The notes below the pieces were generated by a model. It was not told the origin of the DNA. It was given only the letters and a program-made list of their open reading frames with translations, and searched no databases. Below are positions 34,388 through 42,303 of a stretch of 64,000 nt of DNA, piece after piece. Made by a program: the position numbers and the translations under genes. The stretch's first letter is position 1. Every line of letters starts with the position of its first letter. The DNA is from Sphingomonas sp. PP-CC-1A-547 (GTDB lineage Bacteria; Pseudomonadota; Alphaproteobacteria; Sphingomonadales; Sphingomonadaceae), in contig NZ_RAPZ01000011.1 of the NCBI RefSeq assembly GCF_003610375.1, forward strand, positions 124,001 through 188,000. Direction: 5' to 3'.

Positions 34388-34427
34388 GGGATATCCCGGA
34401 TATACTCCGGGATATCCCGAGCATCAA
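34388..34427 (-). promoter_or_regulatory. vapBC promoter with two GGGATATCCC operators
   Basis: On the minus strand TTGATG (34422-34427) and TATATC (34399-34404) are separated by exactly 17 bases. Two perfect 10-bp palindromes GGGATATCCC (34388-34397 and 34409-34418) are 21 bases apart, two helical turns. One lies between the boxes and one covers the start-site region. The -35 contains the phoH stop codon. Confidence 0.82.
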
Positions 34428-35428
34428 CCATCGGTTCCTTCGTAGGCCTCGACGACGCGACCGACGATCGGATGGCGGACGACGTCGCCGACGGTGAAGC
34501 GACACATCGAGATGCTCTCGACGCCTTCCAGCCGCCGGACCGCATCCGCCAAACCGGACGCCGCGACGCCGCCGGGGATGTCGACCTGCTTCGGATCGCC
34601 GCAGATCACCATGCGGCTGTTCTGGCCGAAGCGGGTGAGGAACATCTTCATCTGCGCGGGTGTGGTGTTCTGCGCCTCGTCGAGGATCACGAACGCGTCA
34701 GCTAGCGTGCGGCCGCGCATGAAGGCGATGGGGGCGACCTCGATCTCGCCCGATGCGATGCGGCGTTCGACCTGCTCTGCGGGGAGGCAGTCGTAGAGCG
34801 CATCGTAGAGCGGGCGAAGGTACGGATCGACCTTCTCCTTCATGTCGCCGGGGAGGAAGCCGAGGCGTTCGCCGGCTTCGACTGCGGGACGTGACAGGAT
34901 CAGGCGCTGGACGCTGCCGTTGATGAGCTGCTGCACGGCTTGCGCGACCGCGACATAGGTCTTTCCGGTGCCTGCCGGCCCGAGCGCGAAGATCATGTCG
35001 TTGTTGGCAAGCTCGCGCATATAGTGCGCCTGCGCCGGCGTGCGGGGGACGATCGTTTTCTTACGTGTGCGGATCATGATCGGGGGCGCACCGCCGCCAC
35101 CGGCATCGGCGCGGATGATGCCTTCGAGCACGGGTTCGTCCGCCATCGCTATCGACGCATCGACCAAGCCTGCGTCGACATCTTCGCCGCGCTGGATGCG
35201 GGCGTAGAGATCGTGGAGCACGTCGCGGGCCTTAGCGACCTGTTCGGCGGTGCCCTCCAAGCCGATCTTGTTCCCTCGTGCGGTGATGTAGACGCCGAGG
35301 CGATTTTCGAGCGCTACCAAGTTCTGGTCGTACTGGCCGAACAGCCGGACGAGCAATTGGGGCTTGTCGAACAGCAGTTCGACTCGGGCGCGGTCACCGG
35401 ACTGGGCGGGAACGGGTTTACGGCTCAT
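34424..35428 (-). CDS. phoH: PhoH family ATPase
   Basis: 334 residues: N-terminal KH-like segment (about 20-80), P-loop GPAGTGKT (near 150), LSRPAVEAGERLGFLPGDM, Walker B FVILDEAQNTTPAQMKMFL and GDPKQVDIPGG. The family (PhoH/YbeZ) is an RNA-linked ATPase that partners YbeY. The GAAAGGA site lies just before the ATG. A 12-bp inverted repeat is located 18 bases upstream. Between phoH and ybeY a vapBC module is inserted, whereas the two are usually adjacent. Confidence 0.95.
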   Translation of the reverse strand: MSRKPVPAQSGDRARVELLFDKPQLLVRLFGQYDQNLVALENRLGVYITARGNKIGLEGTAEQVAKARDVLHDLYARIQRGEDVDAGLVDASIAMADEPVLEGIIRADAGGGGAPPIMIRTRKKTIVPRTPAQAHYMRELANNDMIFALGPAGTGKTYVAVAQAVQQLINGSVQRLILSRPAVEAGERLGFLPGDMKEKVDPYLRPLYDALYDCLPAEQVERRIASGEIEVAPIAFMRGRTLADAFVILDEAQNTTPAQMKMFLTRFGQNSRMVICGDPKQVDIPGGVAASGLADAVRRLEGVESISMCRFTVGDVVRHPIVGRVVEAYEGTDG

Positions 35429-35445
35429 ACGGTCCTTTCAGGGTG

Positions 35446-35485
35446 TCAAAGGTTACGCCTGGAAGCGTCGAACCGTAACCTTTGA
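35446..35485 (-). promoter_or_regulatory. Perfect 12-bp inverted repeat before phoH
   Basis: TCAAAGGTTACG (35446-35457) and CGTAACCTTTGA (35474-35485) are perfect complements with a 16-base loop. It ends 18 bases before the phoH start, close to the ribosome-binding site, so it could be an operator or an mRNA hairpin. The arm shares AAAGGTTACG with the element at 23534-23559. Confidence 0.55.
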
Positions 35486-35675
35486 AAGGAAGATGAGCAC
35501 GCCAAGCGACGCGTTCAAGCCGCGCCGGGGCGCTGGCCGACAGATGATTCGAGTCGCGTGGGCGAAGCTGCATCGGGGGTGAGTGTGACAGGCGATCGGG
35601 GTGTAGGACAGCGAAATCGCGGGGGTGGTTTCGCGATCCGCGCGTATTGTTTTGAAGCCTCAGGGACGCCGTTGC

Positions 35676-35801
35676 GATCCTCCCCCGCAAGGGGGAGGTG
35701 TCGCCGCAGGTGACGGAGGGGGAGGACGCGCAACTGCGGTTATCGCGCCCTCCCCCTCCGTCAGGCAAGTGCCTGCCACCTCCCCCTGGCGGGGGAGGAT
35801 C
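35676..35801. repeat. Palindromic extragenic element, family D (GATCCTCCCCCGC type)
   Basis: GATCCTCCCCCGCAAGGGGG at the left and a facing copy ending GGCGGGGGAGGATC at the right, with an inner CTCCCCCTCCGTCAGGCAAG-type copy. It occupies much of the gap between miaB and phoH. Nothing else is seen in 35486-35675. A relative lies at 60847-60973. Confidence 0.82.
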
Positions 35802-35811
35802 AGATCGGGGC

Positions 35812-37128
35812 TTAGGCTGCCTCGGCGACCCGTTCGATGCCGGTGAGCGAGTTCGGGCCAGCAGCGGCTAGCGTCACCTCCACCAGGTCACCGATAGCGT
35901 GGTTGCCGATCAGGTGGACCGATTGCAGCCAGGGGGACTTGCCGATCAGCTGGCCAGGGAGTTTGCCCGCGCGCTCGAGCAGGACCGAACAGGTGCGGCC
36001 GACGGTGGCGGCGTTGAAGGCGTGCTGGTCGCGGTTGAGCGCGGCCTGGAGGCGTTGGAGGCGCTCGTCCATGACCGATTCCGGGACTTGCTCGACGATC
36101 GAGGCGGCAGGCGTGCCGGGGCGGGGGCTGTATTTGAAGCTGTAAGCCTGCGCGTAGCCTACCGCGTCGACCAGGCTCAGCGTGTCCTCGAACTCGGCAT
36201 CGGTCTCGCCGGGGAAGCCGACGATGAAGTCGCCCGAGAGTGCGATGTCGGGGCGGACTTCGCGGACGCGGTCGAGCAGGCGGAGGTAGGAGTCGCGGGT
36301 GTGGCTGCGGTTCATCGCCTTCAGCACGCGGTCGCTGCCGGCCTGCACGGGGAGGTGGAGGAACGGCATCAGGCTTTCGATGTCGCGGTGTGCGTCGATC
36401 AGGCCTTGCGTCATGTCGTTGGGGTGGCTGGTGGTGTAGCGAATGCGCGCGAGGCCTGGGATGCGGTCTAGGTCGCGGATCAGGTCGTGGAGGCCGCGCT
36501 CATCCTCGGACCACGCGTTGACGTTCTGGCCGAGCAGCGTGATCTCGCGCGCGCCGGCATCGACCAGCGCCTTCGCCTCGTCGACGATCGCCGCGAACGG
36601 GCGGCTGATTTCCGCGCCCCGCGTGTAGGGGACGACGCAGTAGGTGCAGAATTTGTCGCAGCCTTCCTGCACGGTGAGGAAGGCGGAAGGGGCGACCTTC
36701 CGCCGGGCGGGGAGCGCGCCGAACTTCGACAGCAGCGGCATGTCGGTGTCGAGTGAGGGCGTGCCGGCGGCTGCCTTCGCAACCAGATCAGGGAGGTTGT
36801 GATAGGCTTGCGGGCCGACGACGATGTCGACCTTGGCGCGGGTGAAGATCTCCTCGCCCTCGGCTTGCGCGACGCAGCCGGCGACCGCGATCATGGGCGT
36901 CTTGCCGGACTTGCGGCGCTGGTCCTTCCGGAGGCGGCCGATGTCCGAATAGACCTTTTCGGTGGCGCGTTCGCGGATGTGGCAGGTGTTGAGGACGACG
37001 ACGTCGGCGTCGACCGCGTCGGCTTGCGTGAGGCCCTGGGCCGCCATCAGCTCGGCCATGCGCTCGCCGTCGTAGACGTTCATCTGGCAGCCGAAAGATT
37101 TTACGTGGAAGGTTTTGGGGGGAGACAT
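35812..37128 (-). CDS. miaB: tRNA-2-methylthio-N6-dimethylallyladenosine synthase MiaB
   Basis: 438 residues: N-terminal MTTase domain with cluster cysteines C14 (FGCQMN), C49 (NTCHIRE) and C85 (AGCVAQ), radical SAM domain with C157-x3-C161-x2-C164 (CDKFCTYC), and a C-terminal TRAM domain. It adds the 2-methylthio group to isopentenyladenosine 37 of tRNAs. The ATG at 37128 gives the family start [17 protein letters not shown]. Needs two 4Fe-4S clusters, so it depends on the SUF/Nfu systems encoded nearby. Confidence 0.96.
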   Translation of the reverse strand: MSPPKTFHVKSFGCQMNVYDGERMAELMAAQGLTQADAVDADVVVLNTCHIRERATEKVYSDIGRLRKDQRRKSGKTPMIAVAGCVAQAEGEEIFTRAKVDIVVGPQAYHNLPDLVAKAAAGTPSLDTDMPLLSKFGALPARRKVAPSAFLTVQEGCDKFCTYCVVPYTRGAEISRPFAAIVDEAKALVDAGAREITLLGQNVNAWSEDERGLHDLIRDLDRIPGLARIRYTTSHPNDMTQGLIDAHRDIESLMPFLHLPVQAGSDRVLKAMNRSHTRDSYLRLLDRVREVRPDIALSGDFIVGFPGETDAEFEDTLSLVDAVGYAQAYSFKYSPRPGTPAASIVEQVPESVMDERLQRLQAALNRDQHAFNAATVGRTCSVLLERAGKLPGQLIGKSPWLQSVHLIGNHAIGDLVEVTLAAAGPNSLTGIERVAEAA

Positions 37129-37212
37129 GCGGGGCGTGTAGCGGATTTGTGGGGGTTGGGGGAGGGGGCGTTGCTCCTGCTTGTCACACTGCGGCAACGC
37201 TTGAAATGGGCG

Positions 37213-37315
37213 CCACCCCGGCGGAGGCCGGGGCCCAGTTGGGGGACGTTGCTGACTAAGGTCCGCGTCCGTTACAGCGACCTTTCCAACTGGGCCCCGG
37301 CCTTCGCCGGGGTGG
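37213..37315. repeat. Long palindromic extragenic element, family A
   Basis: 30-bp arms (37213-37242 and 37286-37315) with a single difference around a centre containing CGTTACAGCGACCTTTCC. That centre is the reverse complement of the centre of the element at 13986, so the element is inserted in the opposite orientation. Confidence 0.9.
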
Positions 37316-37353
37316 TGTTCCTCTGTTAAGGAAACTGGGGAAGCGGTGGCGCG

Positions 37354-37412
37354 CCCTTGTTCTCCCGCGAAGGCGGGAGTCCAGTCTGGGTCCCCGCCTT
37401 CGTGGGGAAACA
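37354..37412. repeat. Palindromic extragenic element pair, family B
   Basis: CCTTGTTCTCCCGCGAAGGC joined to a facing copy ending CCTTCGTGGGGAAACA. It lies directly beside a family A element in the plsC-miaB gap, as at 13986-14172. Confidence 0.88.
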
Positions 37413-37426
37413 CTCTTTGGTCGTGG

Positions 37427-38086
37427 CTAGAGCGCTTCCATGCGGCGGCGGGCTTCGGCGGCTATGGCTTTGCGGTCGCCGTATTGTGCAGGGTCGAAGG
37501 GTTCGGTGAAGTGCAGCGTCGCGACGAATGTGCCCCGCCGCTTCAGGACGCGGGCGGCGTGGTGTTGGCCGGGCTCGTCGCCGACCCAGGCGAGTTCGTC
37601 CGTGGCCAAGCCATAGTCTATGCGGACGGGTTGCACGCGGACGCCGGGTGGGGGCGGGTCCAGGGCCGCCAGCAGTGCGGCCTTGAAGGGGAGGAGGGTG
37701 GTGCCGTCTCCCGTCGTTCCCTCGGGGAAAAGGGTTACGGGCCAGTCAGCCGCCAACGCGTCGCGGATTTGGGCGATCTGGGCGGTTACTGCCATGCGGT
37801 CGGCGCGGCTTACGAAGATCGTGTGGTTGAGCGTGCAGAGCCAGCCGACCAGCGGGGCGCTGCGGAGTTCCGATTTCGCCACGAACGCGCTGCCCGTCGC
37901 GCCGGACAGGAGGAGGATGTCGATCCAGCTCAGATGGTTCGAAACGAAGACGACGTCGTGGCGAAGCGGCGTGCCGACGATGCGGTGGCGGGCGCCGACT
38001 ATGCGCGCGACCAGCCCCAGGAATCGCGGTGGCCAAGGCGATTTGCGGCCGAGCAGCCGCCACATACCGTGCAATGGCAGCGCCAA
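37427..38086 (-). CDS. 1-acyl-sn-glycerol-3-phosphate acyltransferase-like protein
   Basis: 219 residues from the TTG at 38086. The acyltransferase motifs are H51-x4-D56 (SNHLSWID), VSRADR, and FPEGTTGDG. It acylates lysophosphatidic acid or a related lysolipid at the inner membrane. The reading frame continues upstream through a hydrophobic stretch ([20 protein letters not shown]) to an ATC at 38140, which has AAGGA 8 bases before it. No ATG or GTG is present there. The true start is therefore uncertain and could be the ATC, giving 237 residues. It follows fur directly. Confidence 0.85.
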   Translation of the reverse strand: MALPLHGMWRLLGRKSPWPPRFLGLVARIVGARHRIVGTPLRHDVVFVSNHLSWIDILLLSGATGSAFVAKSELRSAPLVGWLCTLNHTIFVSRADRMAVTAQIAQIRDALAADWPVTLFPEGTTGDGTTLLPFKAALLAALDPPPPGVRVQPVRIDYGLATDELAWVGDEPGQHHAARVLKRRGTFVATLHFTEPFDPAQYGDRKAIAAEARRRMEAL

Positions 38087-38144
38087 GATCAGCGCGAGCA
38101 GCAGCGCAGCAAGTCGCGCGCCGAGGCGGATCGCGCCGATCGTT

Positions 38145-38567
38145 TCAGTCCTTGCGGGTGAGCGCGACGCCGTAGAGTTCCATGCGGTGATCGACCAGCC
38201 GGAAGCCCAGTTTCTCGGCGATCGCCTTCTGCAACTGCTCGAGTTCGGGATCGACGAATTCGATCACCTTGCCGCTCTCGACGTCGATCAGGTGATCGTG
38301 ATGTGCCTCGGGCGCAGGCTCGTAGCGCGCGCGGCCGTCGCCGAAATCGTGGCGGTCGAGGATGCCGGCTTCCTCGAACAGGCGGACGGTGCGGTACACC
38401 GTCGCGATCGAAATGCCGGGATCGATCTGCGACGCGCGCTCATAGACTTTCTCGACGTCGGGGTGGTCGTCCGCCTCGGACAGCACGCGCGCGATGACGC
38501 GGCGCTGCTCGGTAATGCGCAGGCCCTTCTCGTTGCAGAGTGCTTCCAGATCGATTTTGCGCGGCAT
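38145..38567 (-). CDS. fur: Ferric uptake regulator Fur
   Basis: 140 residues: winged-helix DNA-binding domain (about 1-80, with ISIATVYRTVRLFEEAGI) and a metal-binding dimerisation domain with H89-H90-D91-H92. The only cysteine is C11, so the C-terminal CxxC structural zinc site of E. coli Fur is absent, as in many alphaproteobacterial Fur/Mur proteins. Depending on lineage it may respond to iron or manganese. It belongs to the tsaB-rimI-fur-plsC series. Confidence 0.93.
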   Translation of the reverse strand: MPRKIDLEALCNEKGLRITEQRRVIARVLSEADDHPDVEKVYERASQIDPGISIATVYRTVRLFEEAGILDRHDFGDGRARYEPAPEAHHDHLIDVESGKVIEFVDPELEQLQKAIAEKLGFRLVDHRMELYGVALTRKD

Positions 38568-38641
38568 GTGTCGTTCCCTCGTTGAGTGCCATGTAGGGCC
38601 TCCGCGCTGTTGCGAAAAGGGATAGTGACTCGCAATAAGCC

Positions 38642-39130
38642 TTAGCTGTTGATATCTTTAGAGTATGTATGTGCGTCATACGCGACGCCGGTCTTGCCGC
38701 GGTAGTAGGCGCGGCGTTCGCCGACCTTGGTGAAGCCGTGCGCATCGTACATCTTGACCGCGTCGTTGCCGGCGCGGACCTCGAGGTGGAGCTTGGCGAT
38801 GCTACCGACCGAGCAATCGGCAATCGCCGCACGGATCAGCGCGGTGCCGACGCCACGACGGCGATAGTCGGGCGCGACCGCGATCAGCAGCAGTTCGGCT
38901 TCGTCGGCGACCGACCGCGTCATCGTGAACCCGGCGGGGAAGTCATCGACGAAGGCGATGGTGAGGTGGACGCCGGTCAGTGCGAGCACGCCGAGGCACT
39001 GGCTGCGCGTCCACGCCTCGCCGTAGCGTGGGTCGAACGCGTCGGTCATCAGCGCGTCGACGATCGCGAGATCGCGCGCGTCGCCGGTGCGGAGCTTGAC
39101 AATGCGCGTGGCGGCCTGGCGCGTGGCCAT
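38642..39130 (-). CDS. rimI: Ribosomal protein S18 alanine N-acetyltransferase-like protein
   Basis: 162 residues with a GNAT fold: acetyl-CoA-binding VAPDYRRRGVGTALIRAA, LHLEVRAGNDAVKMYDAHGF, and VGERRAYYRGK near the end. RimI acetylates the N-terminus of S18. The position directly after tsaB, with the start codon sharing one base with the tsaB stop (TAATG), supports RimI over a generic acetyltransferase. Confidence 0.9.
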   Translation of the reverse strand: MATRQAATRIVKLRTGDARDLAIVDALMTDAFDPRYGEAWTRSQCLGVLALTGVHLTIAFVDDFPAGFTMTRSVADEAELLLIAVAPDYRRRGVGTALIRAAIADCSVGSIAKLHLEVRAGNDAVKMYDAHGFTKVGERRAYYRGKTGVAYDAHTYSKDINS

Positions 39131-39747
39131 TATTTCGGGACCGACGGCTTGGCGTCGGGCGCGCGGCCGTAGATCGGGCTTGGCGCGAGCGCGGTCAGCG
39201 CCGCGGGCAGCAGGATCGCGGAGGCTGCGTCGGGGAGTGCTTCGGTGAGGTCCAAGCCGTCGTCGAGTGCGGCGAGCCAGCGGATGCCGTTGCCGACTGC
39301 GCGCCGTCCTGCCAGCGCGGCGAGCGCGGCCTCGGGCTTCAGCGATACCATGTCGGATCGCGGCGACAGATCGGCGGAGAAAGCCTGCATGAAGACTTCG
39401 CCATGCCCGCCTTCCATGATCACCGCAATATCGTCGGTTAAGCGGTCGGCGAAACCGGCGGCGGCGATGAGCGGAAGCGAGGAAAAACCGGCGATTTCCG
39501 CGCCCCAGCCGAGCGCCAGGCCGCGGGCGGCGGCGATCCCGACGCGGACGCCGGTGAAGCTGCCGGGGCCGCAATCGACTATGATGCGGTCGGCTCGGCC
39601 ACCGTTGGGGAGCTCGGCGATCATCGGAATGAGGCGCTCGGCGTGGCCTCGGCCGACGACTTCGTGCGCGCGAGCGATGACGGCGCCGTCTTCGATCAGG
39701 GCGACGGAGCAGGCGGTGGTGGATGTTTCGATGACTAAAGTGCGCAC
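39130..39747 (-). CDS. tsaB: tRNA t6A biosynthesis protein TsaB
   Basis: 205 residues, an inactive ASKHA-fold paralogue of TsaD: MRTLVIETSTTACSVALIED, HAERLIPMIAEL, GPGSFTGVRVGIAAARGLAL. TsaB joins TsaD and TsaE to make threonylcarbamoyladenosine 37 in tRNAs. First gene of the tsaB-rimI-fur-plsC run. A family C repeat separates it from the nitroreductase upstream. Confidence 0.95.
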   Translation of the reverse strand: MRTLVIETSTTACSVALIEDGAVIARAHEVVGRGHAERLIPMIAELPNGGRADRIIVDCGPGSFTGVRVGIAAARGLALGWGAEIAGFSSLPLIAAAGFADRLTDDIAVIMEGGHGEVFMQAFSADLSPRSDMVSLKPEAALAALAGRRAVGNGIRWLAALDDGLDLTEALPDAASAILLPAALTALAPSPIYGRAPDAKPSVPK

Positions 39748-39754
39748 GTCTTAT

Positions 39755-39854
39755 TCCCTCTCCCCCTCGGGGAGAGGGCTAGGGTGAGGGGCAGCCAAGC
39801 AGTGCGTCGCCTGGAACAGCCCCTCACCCAACCCTCTCCCCGAGGGGGAGAGGG
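39755..39854. repeat. Palindromic extragenic element pair, family C (CCCTCTCCCC type)
   Basis: CCCTCTCCCCCTCGGGGAGA at 39756 and a facing copy CCCTCTCCCCGAGGGGGAGA near 39832, with AGGGTGAGGGG/CCCCTCACCC inside. Fills the gap between the nitroreductase gene and tsaB. Confidence 0.85.
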
Positions 39855-39861
39855 CTATTTA

Positions 39862-40455
39862 TCAAGCGATGCTGTTGAACTTTGCGAAGTCGGGGCGGGG
39901 CGAGCGGGCGTAGATCGTCGCGGGATCGCCGTGGCCGAGCGTCGAGATGAAGTTGGTCCGCACCGCGGGCGTGTCGTGGAAGAACGCCGCATCGACCTTG
40001 CCCGCGTCGAAGCCCGACATCGGCCCGGTATCGAGCCCGAGCATCCGCGCGGCGATGATGAAATACGCACCCTGCAACGTCGAGTTGCGGAACGCGGACG
40101 CCTCGCGCAGTTCGGCATTGCCGTCGAACCACGACTTCGCATCGGCGTGCGGGAACAGCTCGGGCAGGTGCTCGTGGAAATTGGTGTCCATGCCGATGAT
40201 TACCGACACGGGGGCGTTGAGGATCTTCGGCTGGTTCTGCGCGCTGCACGCATCGGCGAGCTTCTGCTTGGCCTCGTCGCTGGTGACCCAGATCAGGCGC
40301 GCGGGGAGCTGGTTGGCCGACGTCGGGCCCCACTTCATCAGGTCCCAGATCGCGTGCAGCTCGGACTCGGCGACCGGCTGGTTGGTGTAGCCGTTATAGC
40401 TGCGGGCATCGCGGAAGACGGCGTCGAGGACGGTGTCGTCGAGTTTCTGACGCAT
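39862..40455 (-). CDS. RutE-type nitroreductase (malonic semialdehyde reductase-like)
   Basis: 197 residues of the FMN nitroreductase family: FRDARSYNGYTNQPV, WDLMKWGPTSANQLPARLIW, and FRNSTLQGAYFIIAARMLGLDTGPMSGFD in part match the RutE/HadB subgroup that reduces 3-oxopropanoate (malonic semialdehyde). No other rut genes are present, so the physiological substrate is open. The ATG shares one base with the Nfu stop (TGATG), so the two are coupled. Confidence 0.88.
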   Translation of the reverse strand: MRQKLDDTVLDAVFRDARSYNGYTNQPVAESELHAIWDLMKWGPTSANQLPARLIWVTSDEAKQKLADACSAQNQPKILNAPVSVIIGMDTNFHEHLPELFPHADAKSWFDGNAELREASAFRNSTLQGAYFIIAARMLGLDTGPMSGFDAGKVDAAFFHDTPAVRTNFISTLGHGDPATIYARSPRPDFAKFNSIA

Positions 40456-41036
40456 CAGACGGCTCTCACTTCGGTGACTTCGGGGACGTAGTATTTCAGC
40501 AGCTGCTCGATGCCGTTCTTGAGCGTGGCGCTCGACGACGGGCAACCGGCGCAGGCGCCCTGGAGCTGGAGGAACACCTTGCCCTTGTCGAAGCCGCGAT
40601 AGACGATGTCGCCGCCGTCGTTGGCGACCGCGGGCCGCACGCGCGTGTCGATCAGTTCGCGGATCTGCGCGACGATGTCGGCATCGGCGGGATCGTCGGA
40701 CAGAGCCGGTTCGTCCGACGGCACCGAGAAGCCGGCGCGCGCGGGCTTGAACAGCGGCATCGCGGCGGAGAAGTGATCGAGCAGGATCGCCAGCACGTCT
40801 GGCTTCAGGTCCGACCAGGCAGTGCCTGGCGCGGCGGTGACCGAGACGAAATCGCGGCCGAAGAACACGCCGGTGACGTCGCCGAGACCGAAGATCGCAT
40901 CGGCGAGCGAACTCACCTCGGCTTCCTCGGGGGTGGCGAAGTCGCGCGTGCCGGCTTCCATGACGGTGCGTCCCGGCAGGAACTTCAGCGTCGACGGGTT
41001 GGGAGTGGATTCCGTTTCGATGAGCATGAGAGGCAT
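40455..41036 (-). CDS. Nfu-type iron-sulfur scaffold/carrier protein
   Basis: 193 residues: N-terminal Nfu domain (MLIETESTPNPSTLKFLPG, FFGRDFVSVT) and C-terminal NifU domain with C162-A-G-C165 (GACAGCPSS), which binds a 4Fe-4S cluster at a dimer interface. This is the mitochondrial NFU1-like arrangement common in alphaproteobacteria. It delivers clusters to targets such as lipoyl synthase and aconitase. An ATG three codons in (41027) is an equally possible start. Confidence 0.93.
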   Translation of the reverse strand: MPLMLIETESTPNPSTLKFLPGRTVMEAGTRDFATPEEAEVSSLADAIFGLGDVTGVFFGRDFVSVTAAPGTAWSDLKPDVLAILLDHFSAAMPLFKPARAGFSVPSDEPALSDDPADADIVAQIRELIDTRVRPAVANDGGDIVYRGFDKGKVFLQLQGACAGCPSSSATLKNGIEQLLKYYVPEVTEVRAV

Positions 41037-41179
41037 GTGGCCCGAAGGGGGCGGGGGATCAAGCGCGGAACGGGAAACGGTTTCTTTCGGGGGGTGAGGG
41101 CATTCCGGCTAACTCGTTCGCGCCGGTACTGCGCCCTGGCTGTCCGGCGACGCGACCCACGTAAATTGCGTCAGGGGGC

Positions 41180-42205
41180 TTACGCTGCGAGCGGCAGCGG
41201 TGGACCTGACTGCTTGGTCCGTAGCTTGTCGGCCCAGCGGGTGAGCACGGCATCGTTGGCGACGATCCAGTCCTCGGCCAGCGTGGTGAGAGCGGCGAGA
41301 TACGCGGCACTCGAATTGTCCAGTCCGCCATCACCAGAGGGCAACGCGAAATCGGCGCGGTCATATGCGGCGATGTCCAGCCGCCGGGCCTGATAGGAGA
41401 TCGTACTGGAACTGGCCTGCATCAGGATCGAGAAGATCGGCACGCCCCGGAACGGGTTCACCCAGCCCAGGGACGACCAGTTCCGCGCGGAGGGATAGGG
41501 TCGATCGGACCGGCCCGTACCCAGCGACAGGATCTCGATGTCGCCGAGATGCCAGCCAAGCTTGCGCCCCTCGATGATCGCCGCGATCGTCGGATCATTG
41601 GCGAACACGCCGCCATCGACCATCAGCAGATCCGGTTCCAATTTGGTGGGATCGTCGATCGCGGCCGGCTTAAAGAACGTCGGAGCGGCTGATGTCGCGC
41701 GCGCCGCGATATGCAGCGGGAAAACCCGCTCGGGGATGCCGAGCTTGCGGTTATAATCGGGGCCGCCGGCCATGAACACCGCCTTGCGCGCCAGCAGGTC
41801 ATACGCCGGAATGACGATATTCGTCAGCGCATCGCGCGTCGTCACGCGCGTGCCGATCCGCGCCGCCAGGATCCGTTCCAGCGGCCGGGCGCTATAGGGC
41901 CAGCCCGGTATGCGAAGGGGGATGCCGAAGACGTGCGGGAAGATCCGCTTGCTCTCGTTGCGGTAGAGATCGACGAGGTCGCTTGCCGTGCAGGCGGCCC
42001 GTTTCGGATCCGCCTCGCTGGGTGCGGTGAGGCCGGCGGCGATGATTCCACCGGTCGACGTACCGGCGATCAGATCGAAACAGTCGTGCAGCGGCCGGCC
42101 GATCCGACGCTCCAGCTCGGCGAGGATCAGTGCGGGGATCAGCCCGCGCGTCCCGCCGCCATCGATCGTCAGGATGTATCTCGGTCTCGCACGATCACTG
42201 TCCAC
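41180..42205 (-). CDS. Patatin-like phospholipase
   Basis: 341 residues: glycine-rich oxyanion loop DGGGTRGLIPA (15-25), nucleophile S50 in GTSTGG, and catalytic D197 in MVDGG, so the Ser-Asp dyad is complete. It should hydrolyse acyl esters of lipids. GGGAGAGG lies about 5-6 bases before the GTG at 42205, which is chosen over a TTG 16 codons upstream. The N-terminus has no signal peptide. Patatins such as CapV are CBASS effectors, but no cyclase or cyclic-nucleotide gene is adjacent. Confidence 0.87.
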   Translation of the reverse strand: MDSDRARPRYILTIDGGGTRGLIPALILAELERRIGRPLHDCFDLIAGTSTGGIIAAGLTAPSEADPKRAACTASDLVDLYRNESKRIFPHVFGIPLRIPGWPYSARPLERILAARIGTRVTTRDALTNIVIPAYDLLARKAVFMAGGPDYNRKLGIPERVFPLHIAARATSAAPTFFKPAAIDDPTKLEPDLLMVDGGVFANDPTIAAIIEGRKLGWHLGDIEILSLGTGRSDRPYPSARNWSSLGWVNPFRGVPIFSILMQASSSTISYQARRLDIAAYDRADFALPSGDGGLDNSSAAYLAALTTLAEDWIVANDAVLTRWADKLRTKQSGPPLPLAA

Positions 42206-42303
42206 GGCGCCCTCTCCCACTGCTGGCCTGAGCGTATCAGTAGACGACCACAACGACGTCCGGAGATCGGTCCGGATCGGTGCAACCTCTCACGCGGGAT
42301 CGC

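Noticed and set aside
35676..35801. Palindromes as insertion sequences or MITEs
   Set aside because: No target-site duplications could be recognised and no transposase is in the window; palindromic extragenic repeats explain them better.
38145..38567. Irr or Zur rather than Fur
   Set aside because: The HHDH motif and overall layout match Fur/Mur. The absent C-terminal cysteines are typical of alphaproteobacterial Fur, and Irr heme motifs are not seen.
41180..42205. Patatin as a CBASS (CapV-type) defence effector
   Set aside because: No CD-NTase, cap or other defence gene is adjacent, and the neighbours are housekeeping.
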